Below, one piece after another: positions 34,977 to 43,867 of a stretch of 44,668 bases of DNA. Both the position numbers and the translations under genes were made by a program. The notes beneath the pieces were generated by a model. It saw nothing but the letters and a program-made list of their open reading frames with translations, ran no database searches and had not been told where the DNA came from. Position 1 is the first letter of the stretch, and each line of letters opens with the position of its first letter. Source of the stretch: an uncultured Novosphingobium sp. (GTDB lineage Bacteria > Pseudomonadota > Alphaproteobacteria > Sphingomonadales > Sphingomonadaceae); the NCBI GenBank assembly GCA_946886365.1, contig CAMPIM010000014.1:1-44668 (forward strand), given 5' to 3'.

Positions 34977-35962
34977 GCAGTCGGCGGCGCGGAACTTTCG
35001 CGCCGCACCAGCTCGAAATCGAACTGCGGCGCCTGGGCGGGCCGGTTGATCAGTGCATCGATGACGGCTGCGCCCATCTGCGCCAGCGGTTGCCGCACGG
35101 TCGTGAGCGGCGGCCAGGCTGTCGCGCTGGCGGGCGTATCGTCGAACCCGACCACCGAAAGATCATCCGGCACCCTCAAGCCCCGCTGCCGCGCCAGTTG
35201 CAGAACGCCCAGAGCCATGTCGTCGTTGGTCGCAAAGATCGCGGTCGGCGGCTCGGCCAACCCCAACAGCATCTCGCCCGCCGCGATCCCCGACGGATAG
35301 TCAAACCCGCCCTCGACGAACAATTCAGGCTCCTCCGTCAGCCCCGCTGCCGCCAGCCCCTCACGAAACCCGTCCACGCGATGCGTCGCCGCCTCATGGC
35401 CGGACGGCGGCGTGATGACGCCGATCCGGCGATGACCAAGGCCAAGCAGATGATCGGCCACCATCCGCCCCGCAGCCCATTCCGGCGTCACGATATTCAG
35501 GCTCTGCGCCCCATTCGGCCCCGCTATCCGGGCGCAGGGCAGCTTCTTGCGGGCCAGCCATTCCAGCACGGCGGGATCGTCGGACAGGGGAGGCGCGAGG
35601 AACACGCCATCCGGACGCAGCGCCGCCGCAAGCCCCTCCAATATGTCGAACCGCTCCTCACCCGCCAACGGGATCAGCTCGACCACCAGATGATAGCCCA
35701 GTTCCCGGCACCGGTTGACGGCGCCTGCCTGAATGCCGCTGATGTAGCTTGCCACCGGATTATTGTAGAGGAAGGCGATCATGAACGACCGTCCGCCAGC
35801 CAGCCTCCGCGCGGACTGGTTCGGGCGATAGTCCAGCTCCGCTATCGCCGCGGTCACCCGGTCCCGCAGCTCCTCGCTGACATTGGGCGCCTTGTTGACC
35901 ACGCGCGAGACCGTCTTGATCGAAACGCGCGCCAGTGCCGCCACGTCATGGATGCTGGCCAT
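34973..35962 (-). CDS. LacI family transcriptional regulator
   Basis: 329 aa from the ATG at 35962, which has GGGAG upstream and gives the canonical LacI N-terminus (ASIHDVAALARVSIKTVSRV, then VNKAPNVSEELRDRV and ELDYRPNQSARRLAGG hinge). The periplasmic-binding-like sensor domain follows (IAFLYNNPVASYISGIQAG, GVITPPSGHEAATHRVDGF, DDMALGVLQLARQRGLRVPDDLSVVGFDD). It should bind a sugar or sugar phosphate and release or hold an operator. It is convergent with the lactonase gene, so it probably regulates the sugar genes nearby, but I find no palindromic LacI-type site that would show which. Confidence 0.88.
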   Translation of the reverse strand: MASIHDVAALARVSIKTVSRVVNKAPNVSEELRDRVTAAIAELDYRPNQSARRLAGGRSFMIAFLYNNPVASYISGIQAGAVNRCRELGYHLVVELIPLAGEERFDILEGLAAALRPDGVFLAPPLSDDPAVLEWLARKKLPCARIAGPNGAQSLNIVTPEWAAGRMVADHLLGLGHRRIGVITPPSGHEAATHRVDGFREGLAAAGLTEEPELFVEGGFDYPSGIAAGEMLLGLAEPPTAIFATNDDMALGVLQLARQRGLRVPDDLSVVGFDDTPASATAWPPLTTVRQPLAQMGAAVIDALINRPAQAPQFDFELVRRESSAPPTA

Positions 35963-36395
35963 GAAACTCCCGGCGAATTTCGCCCAATCCTGTGTGACAG
36001 CCCCGACGCATTGTTCCGGCCTTGGCACGGAAATGCCGCCCAGCACAAGGCTGAGGCGCAGGGGCCAGGGATCGCGTCCGGATTTTCGGCTCAAGACAGC
36101 AAAAAGGGACTTGATCGATCATCGCAAATGTCTAAAGAAAGACAGCGTTGTCATTCCCTGAATGGCGATGAGGTCATCCCGGACAGCTATGGGCTAACTG
36201 CACGAGCACGCGGCTGTCCGGGATGCGCTTTCCCTTCATCACCGAAAACCTCGGCGGGCATCTGGCGCAGGCGATCCATGTCCGCCATGCCGCCTCCCAG
36301 CCATTTTGCTGAACGACGCGAATCGATCGTGCAGCCTCGGCGTGATCATAACCGATTGCCCGCCTCGCCGCCCTGACCTTCATCAACCCCCGTTT
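35963..36395. other. Intergenic region with a 13-bp inverted repeat, no gene seen
   Basis: The region between the divergent LacI and kinase genes has no credible coding sequence. The kinase frame itself stays open back to a TTG at 36306, so part of this region could be coding. It contains the hairpin CATCCCGGACAGC/GCTGTCCGGGATG described separately. Confidence 0.45.
36175..36225. repeat. REP-like inverted repeat
   Basis: CATCCCGGACAGC (36175-36187) and GCTGTCCGGGATG (36213-36225), perfect 13-bp arms with a 25-nt spacer. Short GC-rich dyads of this sort are commonly dispersed in sphingomonad genomes; whether this copy is one of many cannot be told here. Confidence 0.6.
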
Positions 36396-39170
36396 ATGCA
36401 ATCAGGGTTAAGAGCTTTTCACCATCTTGCGGCAATTCGGGCGGTTGGCGGTTCAAAAACAAAGCGTTATGCTGGGGCGTCCCAATTTCCGAAAGCTGCT
36501 TTGTTGGACACGTTGCTGCCTGCTCAAGACGCTCCTCACCGATGGACGCCATTGTTCGCGGCAGCGGAGCGTCTGGCGAACGCCCGTTCGCTGGAGGACG
36601 TGGTGGAAGTCGTGCGGACGGCGGCGCGTACCATCGCAGGGGCGCAGGGCATCACGGTCGTGCTGGCGGAGGGCGATGACTGCCTATACGTCGCCGAAGA
36701 TGCCGTCGAACCCCTCTGGAAGGGGCAAAGGTTCCCACGTTCGGCCTGCGTTTCCGGATGGGTGATGGCGCATGGGGAGGCGGCGGTCATCCCCGATATT
36801 TTCGCCGACGCTCGCGTCCCTCACCATTTGTACGAGGCCACTTTCGTCCGCAGCATGGTGATGACGCCGGTCGAAACCGGATCGCAGCCGATGGCGATCG
36901 GGGCTTATTGGGCGCGCGCAAATGCGCCGGACGATTTCTCGGTCGACTTGCTCGGCCAGCTTGCCCGGCTTGTCGGGGCCGCCGTGCGCAACGTGTCGTT
37001 GCAGACCTCGTTCGAGATCATCAATCGCATAGGCGCCGCCGTGGCTGCCGAGCCGAATCTGGACATAGTCGTTCAGACGATCACCGACGCCGCCGTGGAA
37101 CTGACCGGCGCTGAATTCGGCGCCTTTTTCTATAATCTCATCGACCAGCATGGTGAGAGCTACATGCTCTACAGCCTTTCGGGCGTTCCAAGGGAAGCCT
37201 TTGCCGACTTTCCCATGCCGCGCAACACGGCCGTTTTCGCGCCCACTTTCTTAGGCGAGGGCATCGTCCGATCCGATGATATTCGGCAGGACGCCCGTTA
37301 TGGTCATAACGCCCCGCACAAGGGCATGCCCCCGGGTCATTTGCCCGTCACCAGCTATCTCGCGGTGCCGGTCATCTCGCAAAGCGGCGAAGTGCAGGGC
37401 GGCCTCTTCTTCGGTCATCATCTGCCCGGCCGCTTCACCGCCGAACATGAAAAGATCATGGCCGGGGTCGCCGGGCACGCGTCGATCGCCATCGACAATG
37501 CCCGCCTCCACCACAAGGCGCAGCGGGAAATCGCGGCGCGAACGGTGGCGGAAGGAGAATTGCGCCAATTGAACGCCACGCTGGAACAGCGGATCGACCA
37601 GCGCACCGAACAGATCCGCGCCGCCTTCCGCGAGCTCGAACAAAGCGAACGGCGCTTTGGCCTGCTGGTTCAGGGCGTGACCGATTACGCCATGTGCATG
37701 CTGGACGCGAACGGCACGATCACTAACTGGAATGCCGGGGCGGAACGGATCAAGGGCTATACGGCCCATGAAATCGTCGGGCGTCACTTCTCCTGCTTCT
37801 ACACTGATCCGGATCAGCAAGCGGGCATGCCAGCCCACACCCTTCAGGTCGCGGCCAGCGCCGGGCGGTTCGAGGCCGAAGGCTGGCGGGTGCGCAAGGA
37901 CGGGTCCGAATTCTGGGCCAGCATCATCGTCGATGCCATTCATGACGATCAGGGCCGTCTGATCGGATTTGCAAAGGTGACGCGCGATCTCACCGAAAAA
38001 CGGGCGGTCGAGGAACAACTGCGTCAGGCGCAGAAGATGGAGGCGGTGGGACAACTCACCGGCGGCATCGCGCACGACTTCAACAATCTGCTGACCGTGA
38101 TCAACGGCAATATCGAACTGGCCGAACGCAATCTGGAAAAGGGCACTGACCCGGCCAAGATCAGCCGCGCGATCGCCAATGCGCGGCAGGGAGCGGAGCG
38201 TGCGGCGTCGCTCACCCAGCGGCTGCTTGCCTTTTCCCGGCGGCAACCCTTGTCGCCCAAACCGCTGTACCTCGACCGGGTGGTGGACGGGCTTTCCGAT
38301 CTGCTGAAGCGCGCCCTTGGCGAACTTATTCAGCTGAAAACGGTGAACGGCCCGCATCTATGGTTGGTAGAGGCCGATCCCAACCAGATCGAAAGCACGC
38401 TGCTGAACCTCGCGGTGAATGCCCGCGATGCCATGGCGGACGGCGGGACGCTGACGATCGAAACCGGCAACGCACATTTGGACAGCGGCTATGCCGCCGC
38501 TTGTGGCGATGTGACGCCCGGCAATTATGTGATGATTGCGGTCAGCGACACCGGCACCGGCATGGCGCCACCCGTTCTGACGCGCATCTTCGAACCCTTT
38601 TTCACCACCAAAGAAATCGGCCGGGGCACGGGGCTCGGCCTCAGCCAGGTCTACGGCTTCGTCAAGCAGTCGGGCGGCCATGTCGAAGTGCTGTCGAAAC
38701 AGGGGCAGGGGACCACGGTAAAAATCTACCTGCCGCGCTTTATCGGAGAGGCGGATGAGGCGCAGGAAGAAAAGGCCGCCCCGCACGACCTGTCAGCCAA
38801 TGGGGAAACCATATTGGTGGTGGAAGATGACGACGGCGTGCGTGCCTATTCCGTCGAGACTCTGCGCGAACTTGGCTATCGAGCTCTGGAGGCAGCCGAC
38901 GGCAACGCCGCACTGCGCCTGATCGAAGCGGATGATCAGCCGATCGACCTGCTTTTCACCGATGTGGTCATGCCGGGAATGTCCGGCAAGGAGTTGAGCG
39001 AAAAGGCCCGCGCATTAAGGCCCGACCTCAAGATTCTCTATACCAGCGGCTACACCCGCGATGGTTTCCTGCGCGACGGAAAGCTGGACCCGGACATCGC
39101 CTTGCTTGCAAAACCGTTCACGCTACAGGAACTGGCAAGTCGCCTTCGGGACCTCATCGATCAAAGCTGA
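36396..39170 (+). CDS. Hybrid histidine kinase (GAF-GAF-PAS-HisKA-HATPase-REC)
   Basis: 924 aa from the ATG at 36396; no clear ribosome site is visible there and the frame extends to a TTG at 36306, so the start is uncertain. No transmembrane segments: a cytosolic sensor. Order: GAF (about 40-205), second GAF (about 210-375), coiled coil (about 380-420), PAS (about 425-540, GVTDYAMCMLDANGTITNWN and EIVGRHFSCFY), HisKA with phospho-His in LTGGIAHDFNNLLT (about 558), HATPase with NLAVNARDAM and GRGTGLGLSQVYGF (about 660-770) and a C-terminal receiver with Asp in LLFTDVVMPGMS (about 853) and Lys in LLAKPF. GAF/PAS domains may bind haem, flavin or a ligand; none can be named. No partner regulator is adjacent. 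Confidence 0.85.
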   Translation: MQSGLRAFHHLAAIRAVGGSKTKRYAGASQFPKAALLDTLLPAQDAPHRWTPLFAAAERLANARSLEDVVEVVRTAARTIAGAQGITVVLAEGDDCLYVAEDAVEPLWKGQRFPRSACVSGWVMAHGEAAVIPDIFADARVPHHLYEATFVRSMVMTPVETGSQPMAIGAYWARANAPDDFSVDLLGQLARLVGAAVRNVSLQTSFEIINRIGAAVAAEPNLDIVVQTITDAAVELTGAEFGAFFYNLIDQHGESYMLYSLSGVPREAFADFPMPRNTAVFAPTFLGEGIVRSDDIRQDARYGHNAPHKGMPPGHLPVTSYLAVPVISQSGEVQGGLFFGHHLPGRFTAEHEKIMAGVAGHASIAIDNARLHHKAQREIAARTVAEGELRQLNATLEQRIDQRTEQIRAAFRELEQSERRFGLLVQGVTDYAMCMLDANGTITNWNAGAERIKGYTAHEIVGRHFSCFYTDPDQQAGMPAHTLQVAASAGRFEAEGWRVRKDGSEFWASIIVDAIHDDQGRLIGFAKVTRDLTEKRAVEEQLRQAQKMEAVGQLTGGIAHDFNNLLTVINGNIELAERNLEKGTDPAKISRAIANARQGAERAASLTQRLLAFSRRQPLSPKPLYLDRVVDGLSDLLKRALGELIQLKTVNGPHLWLVEADPNQIESTLLNLAVNARDAMADGGTLTIETGNAHLDSGYAAACGDVTPGNYVMIAVSDTGTGMAPPVLTRIFEPFFTTKEIGRGTGLGLSQVYGFVKQSGGHVEVLSKQGQGTTVKIYLPRFIGEADEAQEEKAAPHDLSANGETILVVEDDDGVRAYSVETLRELGYRALEAADGNAALRLIEADDQPIDLLFTDVVMPGMSGKELSEKARALRPDLKILYTSGYTRDGFLRDGKLDPDIALLAKPFTLQELASRLRDLIDQS

Positions 39171-39215
39171 TCGGTTGGCGTCACGGCCCGCTTCACAAAA
39201 CGACACCCCCGTCCC

Positions 39216-39290
39216 GTCATCCCAGCGAAAGCTGGGATCTCAGGAGTGCAGTACCATTTCGCCCAAGATCCCAGCTTTCGCTGGGATGAC
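39216..39290. repeat. Long intergenic palindrome (REP-like, terminator-capable)
   Basis: A perfect 25-bp inverted repeat (39216-39240 and 39266-39290) with a 25-nt spacer; each arm itself contains the smaller palindrome CCCAGC-GAAA-GCTGGG. It sits between the convergent kinase and GntR genes. This GTCATCCCAGC element type is widespread in proteobacterial intergenic DNA and often mistranslated as small ORFs. Confidence 0.8.
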
Positions 39291-39339
39291 GTAAAGTGTC
39301 GATGCGCGTAGATTCCGGCTCACCCTCCGATAGCGCCCA

Positions 39340-40104
39340 TCAAGAACCCACCCCCGTCCCGGAAAGCGCAACATCCATATCCGCCAGCGCCAGCCGCAGC
39401 AGCTCCGCCATCGCCGATCGCGCCCCGTCCGCATCCCGCAAAGCAATCGCATCGAACACCGCGCGATGATCCCCGAAAGGATCGCGCGGCGGCGACTTCT
39501 TCCGCTGTTTGAATGTCGTGGTCCAGCTGACCGCCGCGCCCACCGAACTTGCCAGCGCAGCCAGAGCGTCATTTCGCGTCGCGGCAAGGATGGCATGGTG
39601 AAAACGCTGGTCGGCCGCGCGTCCTTCTTCGGACGAAAGGCCATGATCGCGCATGCCCATGAGCGCCTGTTCCATCGCCAAAAGCTGCGCATCGGTGCGC
39701 CGCCGCGCCGCCAGTTCCGCCGCAGCTGGCTCTATGACGCCGCGCAGTTCAAACAAGTCACGGACGAAGGCGGGGTCGGGTTCTCCCGCGAACATCCAGG
39801 CGAGCATCTCCGGGTCCAGCACATTCCAGCGGCTGCGCGGCAGGACGCGCGTGCCCGCCTTGGGCCGGCTTTCCAGCATGCCCTTGGCCACCAAAATGCG
39901 CACCGCTTCCCGATAGGCGGTGCGGGATACGCCCAGCCGTTCGGCGGCCTCGATCTCGCCTTCGAAAATATCGCCGGGCTTGTGGACTCCCGCGACGATG
40001 GCGGTGCCCAGCTGCCGGGCAATGGCCTGATGGATGCGAAGGCCGCCTTCCTCATGTCCGAACTTGCGTTCGGCTGGACGCCGGTCTTCCCTCCCCAATG
40101 CCAT
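39340..40104 (-). CDS. FadR-type GntR family regulator
   Basis: 254 aa from the ATG at 40104, which has an excellent AAAAGGAGC site; the upstream open frame is not used. N-terminal winged HTH: IHQAIARQLGTAIVAGVHKPGD, EIEAAERLGVSRTAYREAVRIL and SRPKAGTRVLPR. C-terminal all-helical FCD domain with possible metal ligands in ELRGVIEPAAAELAA and HHAILAATRNDALAAL. Such regulators bind short carboxylates or sugar acids. It is the last gene of the dehydratase-dehydrogenase-regulator operon (11 bp after the dehydrogenase), so its inducer is probably a pathway sugar acid and it probably acts at the ATATACTC-NN-ACAAAT box. Confidence 0.88.
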   Translation of the reverse strand: MALGREDRRPAERKFGHEEGGLRIHQAIARQLGTAIVAGVHKPGDIFEGEIEAAERLGVSRTAYREAVRILVAKGMLESRPKAGTRVLPRSRWNVLDPEMLAWMFAGEPDPAFVRDLFELRGVIEPAAAELAARRRTDAQLLAMEQALMGMRDHGLSSEEGRAADQRFHHAILAATRNDALAALASSVGAAVSWTTTFKQRKKSPPRDPFGDHRAVFDAIALRDADGARSAMAELLRLALADMDVALSGTGVGS

Positions 40105-40115
40105 GCTCCTTTTGT

Positions 40116-41045
40116 CTAATCGTCGAACGCGGACGTAGGGCAATGCTTGCCGCAAAGGAAGGCGTCAGCCACCAGTCGCAGCGGGCTGGTATCCGCATCG
40201 ATCGCGCCCTGGCCCACCAGCTCGACGAACAGGCGGTACATATCGGGATATTCATGGTCGGGCGCCTGCACCATGACGCTCCCGTTCAGCGTCAGGCGGT
40301 TCCCACCCTCTGACAGGACCAGCGCGCCATCGTCTGTCTCGATCGCAATGTCCCAAGTCTGCTTGCCAGTCTGTCGCCAGTCGAACGCTGCATCGATCGG
40401 CGCGCCCGACGCGCTCGCCATCTTCAGGGCGGCGGCGATCGGGGCGTCCTTATTGGATGGAACTTCCAGGCTGGCGGACAGCATCGTCACCGGCTCCGGC
40501 ATGATTTCGGTCAGGATCGACAGCGCATTGATGCCCGGATCGAACACGCCAAAGCCGCCCGCTTCCCAAATCCACGGCTGGCCCGGATGCCAGTGCCGCA
40601 CATCTTCGCGCCATTCGATCGACACACGCGTGACCTTGCGCACGGCGAGCCATGCCTTTGCCTGACCCACCGCCGCAGCATGGCGACTGTGCCAACTCGC
40701 ATAGAGCGTCACGCCCTGCGCCTTCGCCAGAGCGATCAGCGCCTCGACCTCCGTCACCGTCGCGCCGGGGGGCTTTTCCAGAAACACATGCTTGCCCGCG
40801 AGGATCGCCTTGCGCGCGGCATCGTACCGCACCTGCGGCGGCTGGCACAGGATCACCGCATTCATGTCCGGTTCTTCCGCCAGCATCGCGTCGAGCGTCG
40901 GGTAGTTGTTCACCCCGTCCGCCCGCGCATTCCGGCTGGCAACCGCGACCAGATCGATGCCGCTTGTCTGTTCGATAGCGGGCAGATGCTGATCGCGGGC
41001 GATCTTGCCCAAGCCAACCAGCCCCGCCTTGATGATACCGCTCAT
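40116..41045 (-). CDS. Gfo/Idh/MocA sugar 1-dehydrogenase (galactose/arabinose type)
   Basis: 309 aa from the ATG at 41045, chosen for AGGGAAG upstream and the family N-terminus. The Rossmann motif GLVGLGKIARDQHLPAI is at residues 8-24, the EKPPGATVTE motif with the catalytic-region Lys at about 90, and the sugar-binding part carries ASWHSRHAAAVGQAKAWL and WIWEAGGFGVFDPGINAL (catalytic Asp region). Length and these motifs closely match D-galactose/L-arabinose 1-dehydrogenases of the oxidative pathways, giving lactone and NAD(P)H. It lies between the IlvD/Edd dehydratase and GntR genes in one operon. Preference for galactose over arabinose is inferred from the DgoK/DgoA partners. Confidence 0.83.
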   Translation of the reverse strand: MSGIIKAGLVGLGKIARDQHLPAIEQTSGIDLVAVASRNARADGVNNYPTLDAMLAEEPDMNAVILCQPPQVRYDAARKAILAGKHVFLEKPPGATVTEVEALIALAKAQGVTLYASWHSRHAAAVGQAKAWLAVRKVTRVSIEWREDVRHWHPGQPWIWEAGGFGVFDPGINALSILTEIMPEPVTMLSASLEVPSNKDAPIAAALKMASASGAPIDAAFDWRQTGKQTWDIAIETDDGALVLSEGGNRLTLNGSVMVQAPDHEYPDMYRLFVELVGQGAIDADTSPLRLVADAFLCGKHCPTSAFDD

Positions 41046-41062
41046 GCCGCTTCCCTTAACTC

Positions 41063-42865
41063 TTAGTGATTGTCGCGCGGCAGACCCTGCGTCTGCGCGA
41101 TCCGCTGGAATTTCTCCGCACCCTCCAGGATCGCGCCCTTGTCCAGCTGCCCCACCAGCGCCCGCTGAATCTCCTGCCACGGCGTCTGCGAAGCGGGATA
41201 GGCATAACCCCCCTCGGCACGCAGCGCCGCGCGCCGCGCCTCCAGCTCCTCGTCGGGAATCAGCACATTCACCGTCCGCGCCTCCAGATCCATCCGCACC
41301 CGGTCCCCGGTCTTCAGCAGCGCCAGCCCGCCCATCGCCGCAGCCTCCGGCGAAGCGTTGAGGATGGAAGGGCTTCCCGAAGTCCCCGACTGCCGCCCGT
41401 CGCCGATGCAGGGTAGGGCGGACACGCCTTCGGTGATCAGGTAAGCGGGCGGACGCATGTTCACCACCTCCGCCGCGCCCGGATAGCCGATCGGCCCCGC
41501 GCCGCGCATGAACATCAGCGTTTCGGGCGTGATGCCCACTGCGGGATCGTCGATCCGCGCATGATAATCCTCCGGCCCGTCGAACACGACTGCCGGTCCC
41601 TCAAAGGCGTTGGGATCGTCAGGATTGGACAGGTATCGCTGCCGGAATTCCTCGCTGATGACGCTCGTCTTCATGATCGCCGCGTCGAACAGATTGCCCG
41701 ACAGCACCAGGAATCCCGCCTCCTCCTTCAGCGGCTGGGCAAAAGGACGGATGACATTCTCATCCTCGATTTCGACTCCCTGGCAATTCTCCCCCATCGT
41801 CCGCCCGTTGACCGTCATCGCGCCCTCGCGGATCAGGCCTTGCGCGATCAGCTGTCCCACCACCGCAGGCACGCCCCCGGCATGATAATAATCCTCGCCC
41901 AGATATTCGCCCGCCGGTTGCAGGTTCACGAGCAGCGGCACGTCATGCCCCACCGTCTCCCAATCCTTCAGCGGCAATTCGACGCCGACATGCCGGGCAA
42001 TCGCCGCCAGATGGATAGGCGCATTGGTCGATCCCCCGATCGCCGAGTTCACGACGATCGCGTTATGAAAGGCATCCAGCGTCAATATGTCGGACGGCTT
42101 CAGATCCTCCGCCACCATCTCCACGATCCGCTTGCCAGTGCGCCAGGCGGCTTCCTGCCGATCGCGATAGGGCGCGGGGATCGCCGCCGACCCCGGCAAC
42201 ATCATCCCCAGCGCCTCGGCCAGCGAATTCATCGTCGTCGCCGTGCCCATCGTGTTGCAATATCCGGTCGAAGGCGCCGACGAAGCCACCAGCTTGATAA
42301 AGCCCTCATCATCGATCTTCCCCGCCGCCAGCAGCTGCCGCGCATGCCAGACGATCGTGCCCGATCCCGTCCGCTGCCCCTTGTACCAACCGTTCAGCAT
42401 CGGCCCGACCGACAGCGCGATCGCGGGGATGTTCACCGTCGCCGCCGCCATCAACAGTGCAGGCGTCGTCTTGTCGCACCCCGTCGTCAGCACCACGCCA
42501 TCGATCGGATAGCCGTACAAAGCCTCGACCAGCCCCAAATAGGCAAGGTTACGGTCCAGCCCCGCCGTCGGCCGCTTGCCCGTCTCCTGGATCGGATGCA
42601 CCGGAAACTCCAGCGCGATCCCGCCCATCTCGCGAATCCCCTCGCGGATGCGCTCGGCCAGCACCAGATGATGCCGGTTGCAGGGCGACAAGTCGCTCCC
42701 CGTCTGCGCGATGCCGATGATCGGCTTGCCGCTGCGCAGTTCCTCCAGGCTCAACCCGAAGTTCAGGTAACGCTCCACATAGAGCGCCGTCATGTCGATA
42801 TTGTCGGGATTGTCGAACCAGGCGCGGCTGCGCAATTTCCGGTTGGGCTGAGACGAAGCGGCCAT
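41063..42865 (-). CDS. IlvD/Edd family sugar-acid dehydratase
   Basis: 600 aa. Iron-sulfur cysteines and family motifs: [10 protein letters not shown] (about residue 62), [17 protein letters not shown] (about 130), [20 protein letters not shown] (about 205) and near the end [20 protein letters not shown]. The [20 protein letters not shown] segment is characteristic of the pentonate/hexonate dehydratase branch (L-arabonate, D-xylonate, D-galactonate dehydratases) rather than branched-chain amino acid IlvD. It converts an aldonate to a 2-keto-3-deoxy aldonate. E. coli uses the unrelated enolase-superfamily DgoD for galactonate; no DgoD is present here. First gene of the operon with the dehydrogenase (17 bp) and GntR, divergent from dgoK. 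Confidence 0.9.
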   Translation of the reverse strand: MAASSQPNRKLRSRAWFDNPDNIDMTALYVERYLNFGLSLEELRSGKPIIGIAQTGSDLSPCNRHHLVLAERIREGIREMGGIALEFPVHPIQETGKRPTAGLDRNLAYLGLVEALYGYPIDGVVLTTGCDKTTPALLMAAATVNIPAIALSVGPMLNGWYKGQRTGSGTIVWHARQLLAAGKIDDEGFIKLVASSAPSTGYCNTMGTATTMNSLAEALGMMLPGSAAIPAPYRDRQEAAWRTGKRIVEMVAEDLKPSDILTLDAFHNAIVVNSAIGGSTNAPIHLAAIARHVGVELPLKDWETVGHDVPLLVNLQPAGEYLGEDYYHAGGVPAVVGQLIAQGLIREGAMTVNGRTMGENCQGVEIEDENVIRPFAQPLKEEAGFLVLSGNLFDAAIMKTSVISEEFRQRYLSNPDDPNAFEGPAVVFDGPEDYHARIDDPAVGITPETLMFMRGAGPIGYPGAAEVVNMRPPAYLITEGVSALPCIGDGRQSGTSGSPSILNASPEAAAMGGLALLKTGDRVRMDLEARTVNVLIPDEELEARRAALRAEGGYAYPASQTPWQEIQRALVGQLDKGAILEGAEKFQRIAQTQGLPRDNH

Positions 42866-42915
42866 GAGAGTTCCTGAAAGACATGAGGTGCGCGACGCAT
42901 TGACGCTATCGGCCG

Positions 42916-42935
42916 TTGCATATACTCATACAAAT
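42916..42935. promoter_or_regulatory. Candidate GntR operator between dehydratase and dgoK genes
   Basis: TTGCATATACTCATACAA (42916-42933) is a pseudo-palindrome, TTGCAT-6-ATACAA, with one mismatch. It contains the ATATACTC-NN-ACAAAT box (42920-42935) shared with the transporter/mutarotase promoter region. It is 30 bp before dgoK and 50 bp before the dehydratase gene. Confidence 0.6.
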
Positions 42936-42964
42936 AAGCAGACAAGAACGGAAATGACTTCGGC

Positions 42965-43867
42965 ATGAGCAGCTATGACGTCGTCGGCGACTGGGGCACC
43001 AGCCGCCTGCGCCTCTTCCGCATGGAGCAAGGGCAAGTCACCGCCCGCCGCGAAGGCCCCGGCATTGCCGAAGCGGGCGCAAACGCCGCCGCCGCTTTCG
43101 CGCAGACGATCGCGCCCTGGCTGGAAGACGGCACGCCCGGCAGCATCCGCCTGTGCGGCATGGCGGGCGCGCGCGATGGCTGGGTCGAGGCGCCCTATGC
43201 CGACTGCCCCGCAACCGCGGAGCAATGGCGCACTGCGGCCATGCGCTTCGACTGGCAAGGCGCGCCCGTCACGATCCTCGCCGGCCTGGCCTGCACCGAC
43301 AAGGACGGCGTGCCCGACGTCATGCGCGGCGAAGAAACGCAAATCTTCGGCGCAATGCATCGCCATCCCGACCTTGCGCAGGGCCGCCACCTCATCGTCC
43401 TTCCCGGCACCCACAATAAATGGTCGCTGGTGGAGGACGGCCGCATCGTCAGCTTTCGCACCGTGCCCACCGGCGAACTCTTCGCCCTGCTGCGCGATCA
43501 CTCCACCCTCGGCTCCAAAGCCGCCCCCGCCGAAGCTTCCGAAGAAGCCGAAGGTTTCGCCGAAGGCCTCGGCCGGGCAGGGGAGGGCCGCCTCCTCACC
43601 AACCTCTTCGCCGCCCGCGCCAAGCGCCTGCGCGCCGGACGATCGCCCGATTGGGCCGCTGGCTATCTCTCCGGCCTGCTCATCGGCTGCGAAATAGCCG
43701 AAGTGCGCGCCATGCTCGGCGAAGTAAGCGGCATCACCCTCATCGGCGACCAGCGTCTTTGCGCCCGCTATGCAGAGGCGCTGGAGGCGCAGGGCCTTGC
43801 TTCCCGATCCTTGAGCGGCGACGATTGCGTCCTCGCTGGCCTCACCCTTCCGGAGAATGCCGCATGA
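42965..43867 (+). CDS. dgoK: 2-dehydro-3-deoxygalactonokinase
   Basis: 300 aa, full length for DgoK. The N-terminal nucleotide-binding phosphate motif VGDWGTSRLRLFRM is at residues 6-19, then SIRLCGMAGARDGWVEAPYA at about 60, RGEETQIFGA at about 118 and LPGTHNKWSLVEDGRI at about 140, a DgoK hallmark. It phosphorylates 2-keto-3-deoxygalactonate at C6 with ATP. Its stop overlaps the start of dgoA (ATGA), so they are translationally coupled. The promoter region carries the shared box, so it should be induced together with the transporter and upstream pathway enzymes. Confidence 0.9.
   Translation: MSSYDVVGDWGTSRLRLFRMEQGQVTARREGPGIAEAGANAAAAFAQTIAPWLEDGTPGSIRLCGMAGARDGWVEAPYADCPATAEQWRTAAMRFDWQGAPVTILAGLACTDKDGVPDVMRGEETQIFGAMHRHPDLAQGRHLIVLPGTHNKWSLVEDGRIVSFRTVPTGELFALLRDHSTLGSKAAPAEASEEAEGFAEGLGRAGEGRLLTNLFAARAKRLRAGRSPDWAAGYLSGLLIGCEIAEVRAMLGEVSGITLIGDQRLCARYAEALEAQGLASRSLSGDDCVLAGLTLPENAA

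Noticed and set aside
36174..36401. Small minus-strand ORF between LacI and kinase genes
   Set aside because: It reads through the REP-like inverted repeat and has no ribosome site; such repeats often give spurious translations.
41561..42877. 438-codon plus-strand frame opposite the IlvD/Edd gene
   Set aside because: Arg/His/Gln-rich shadow; the dehydratase on the minus strand has all family motifs.
43420..43863. N-terminal extension of the DgoA frame
   Set aside because: The open frame upstream of 43864 is an Arg/Pro-rich off-frame reading of dgoK. The ATGA overlap and family length set the start at 43864.
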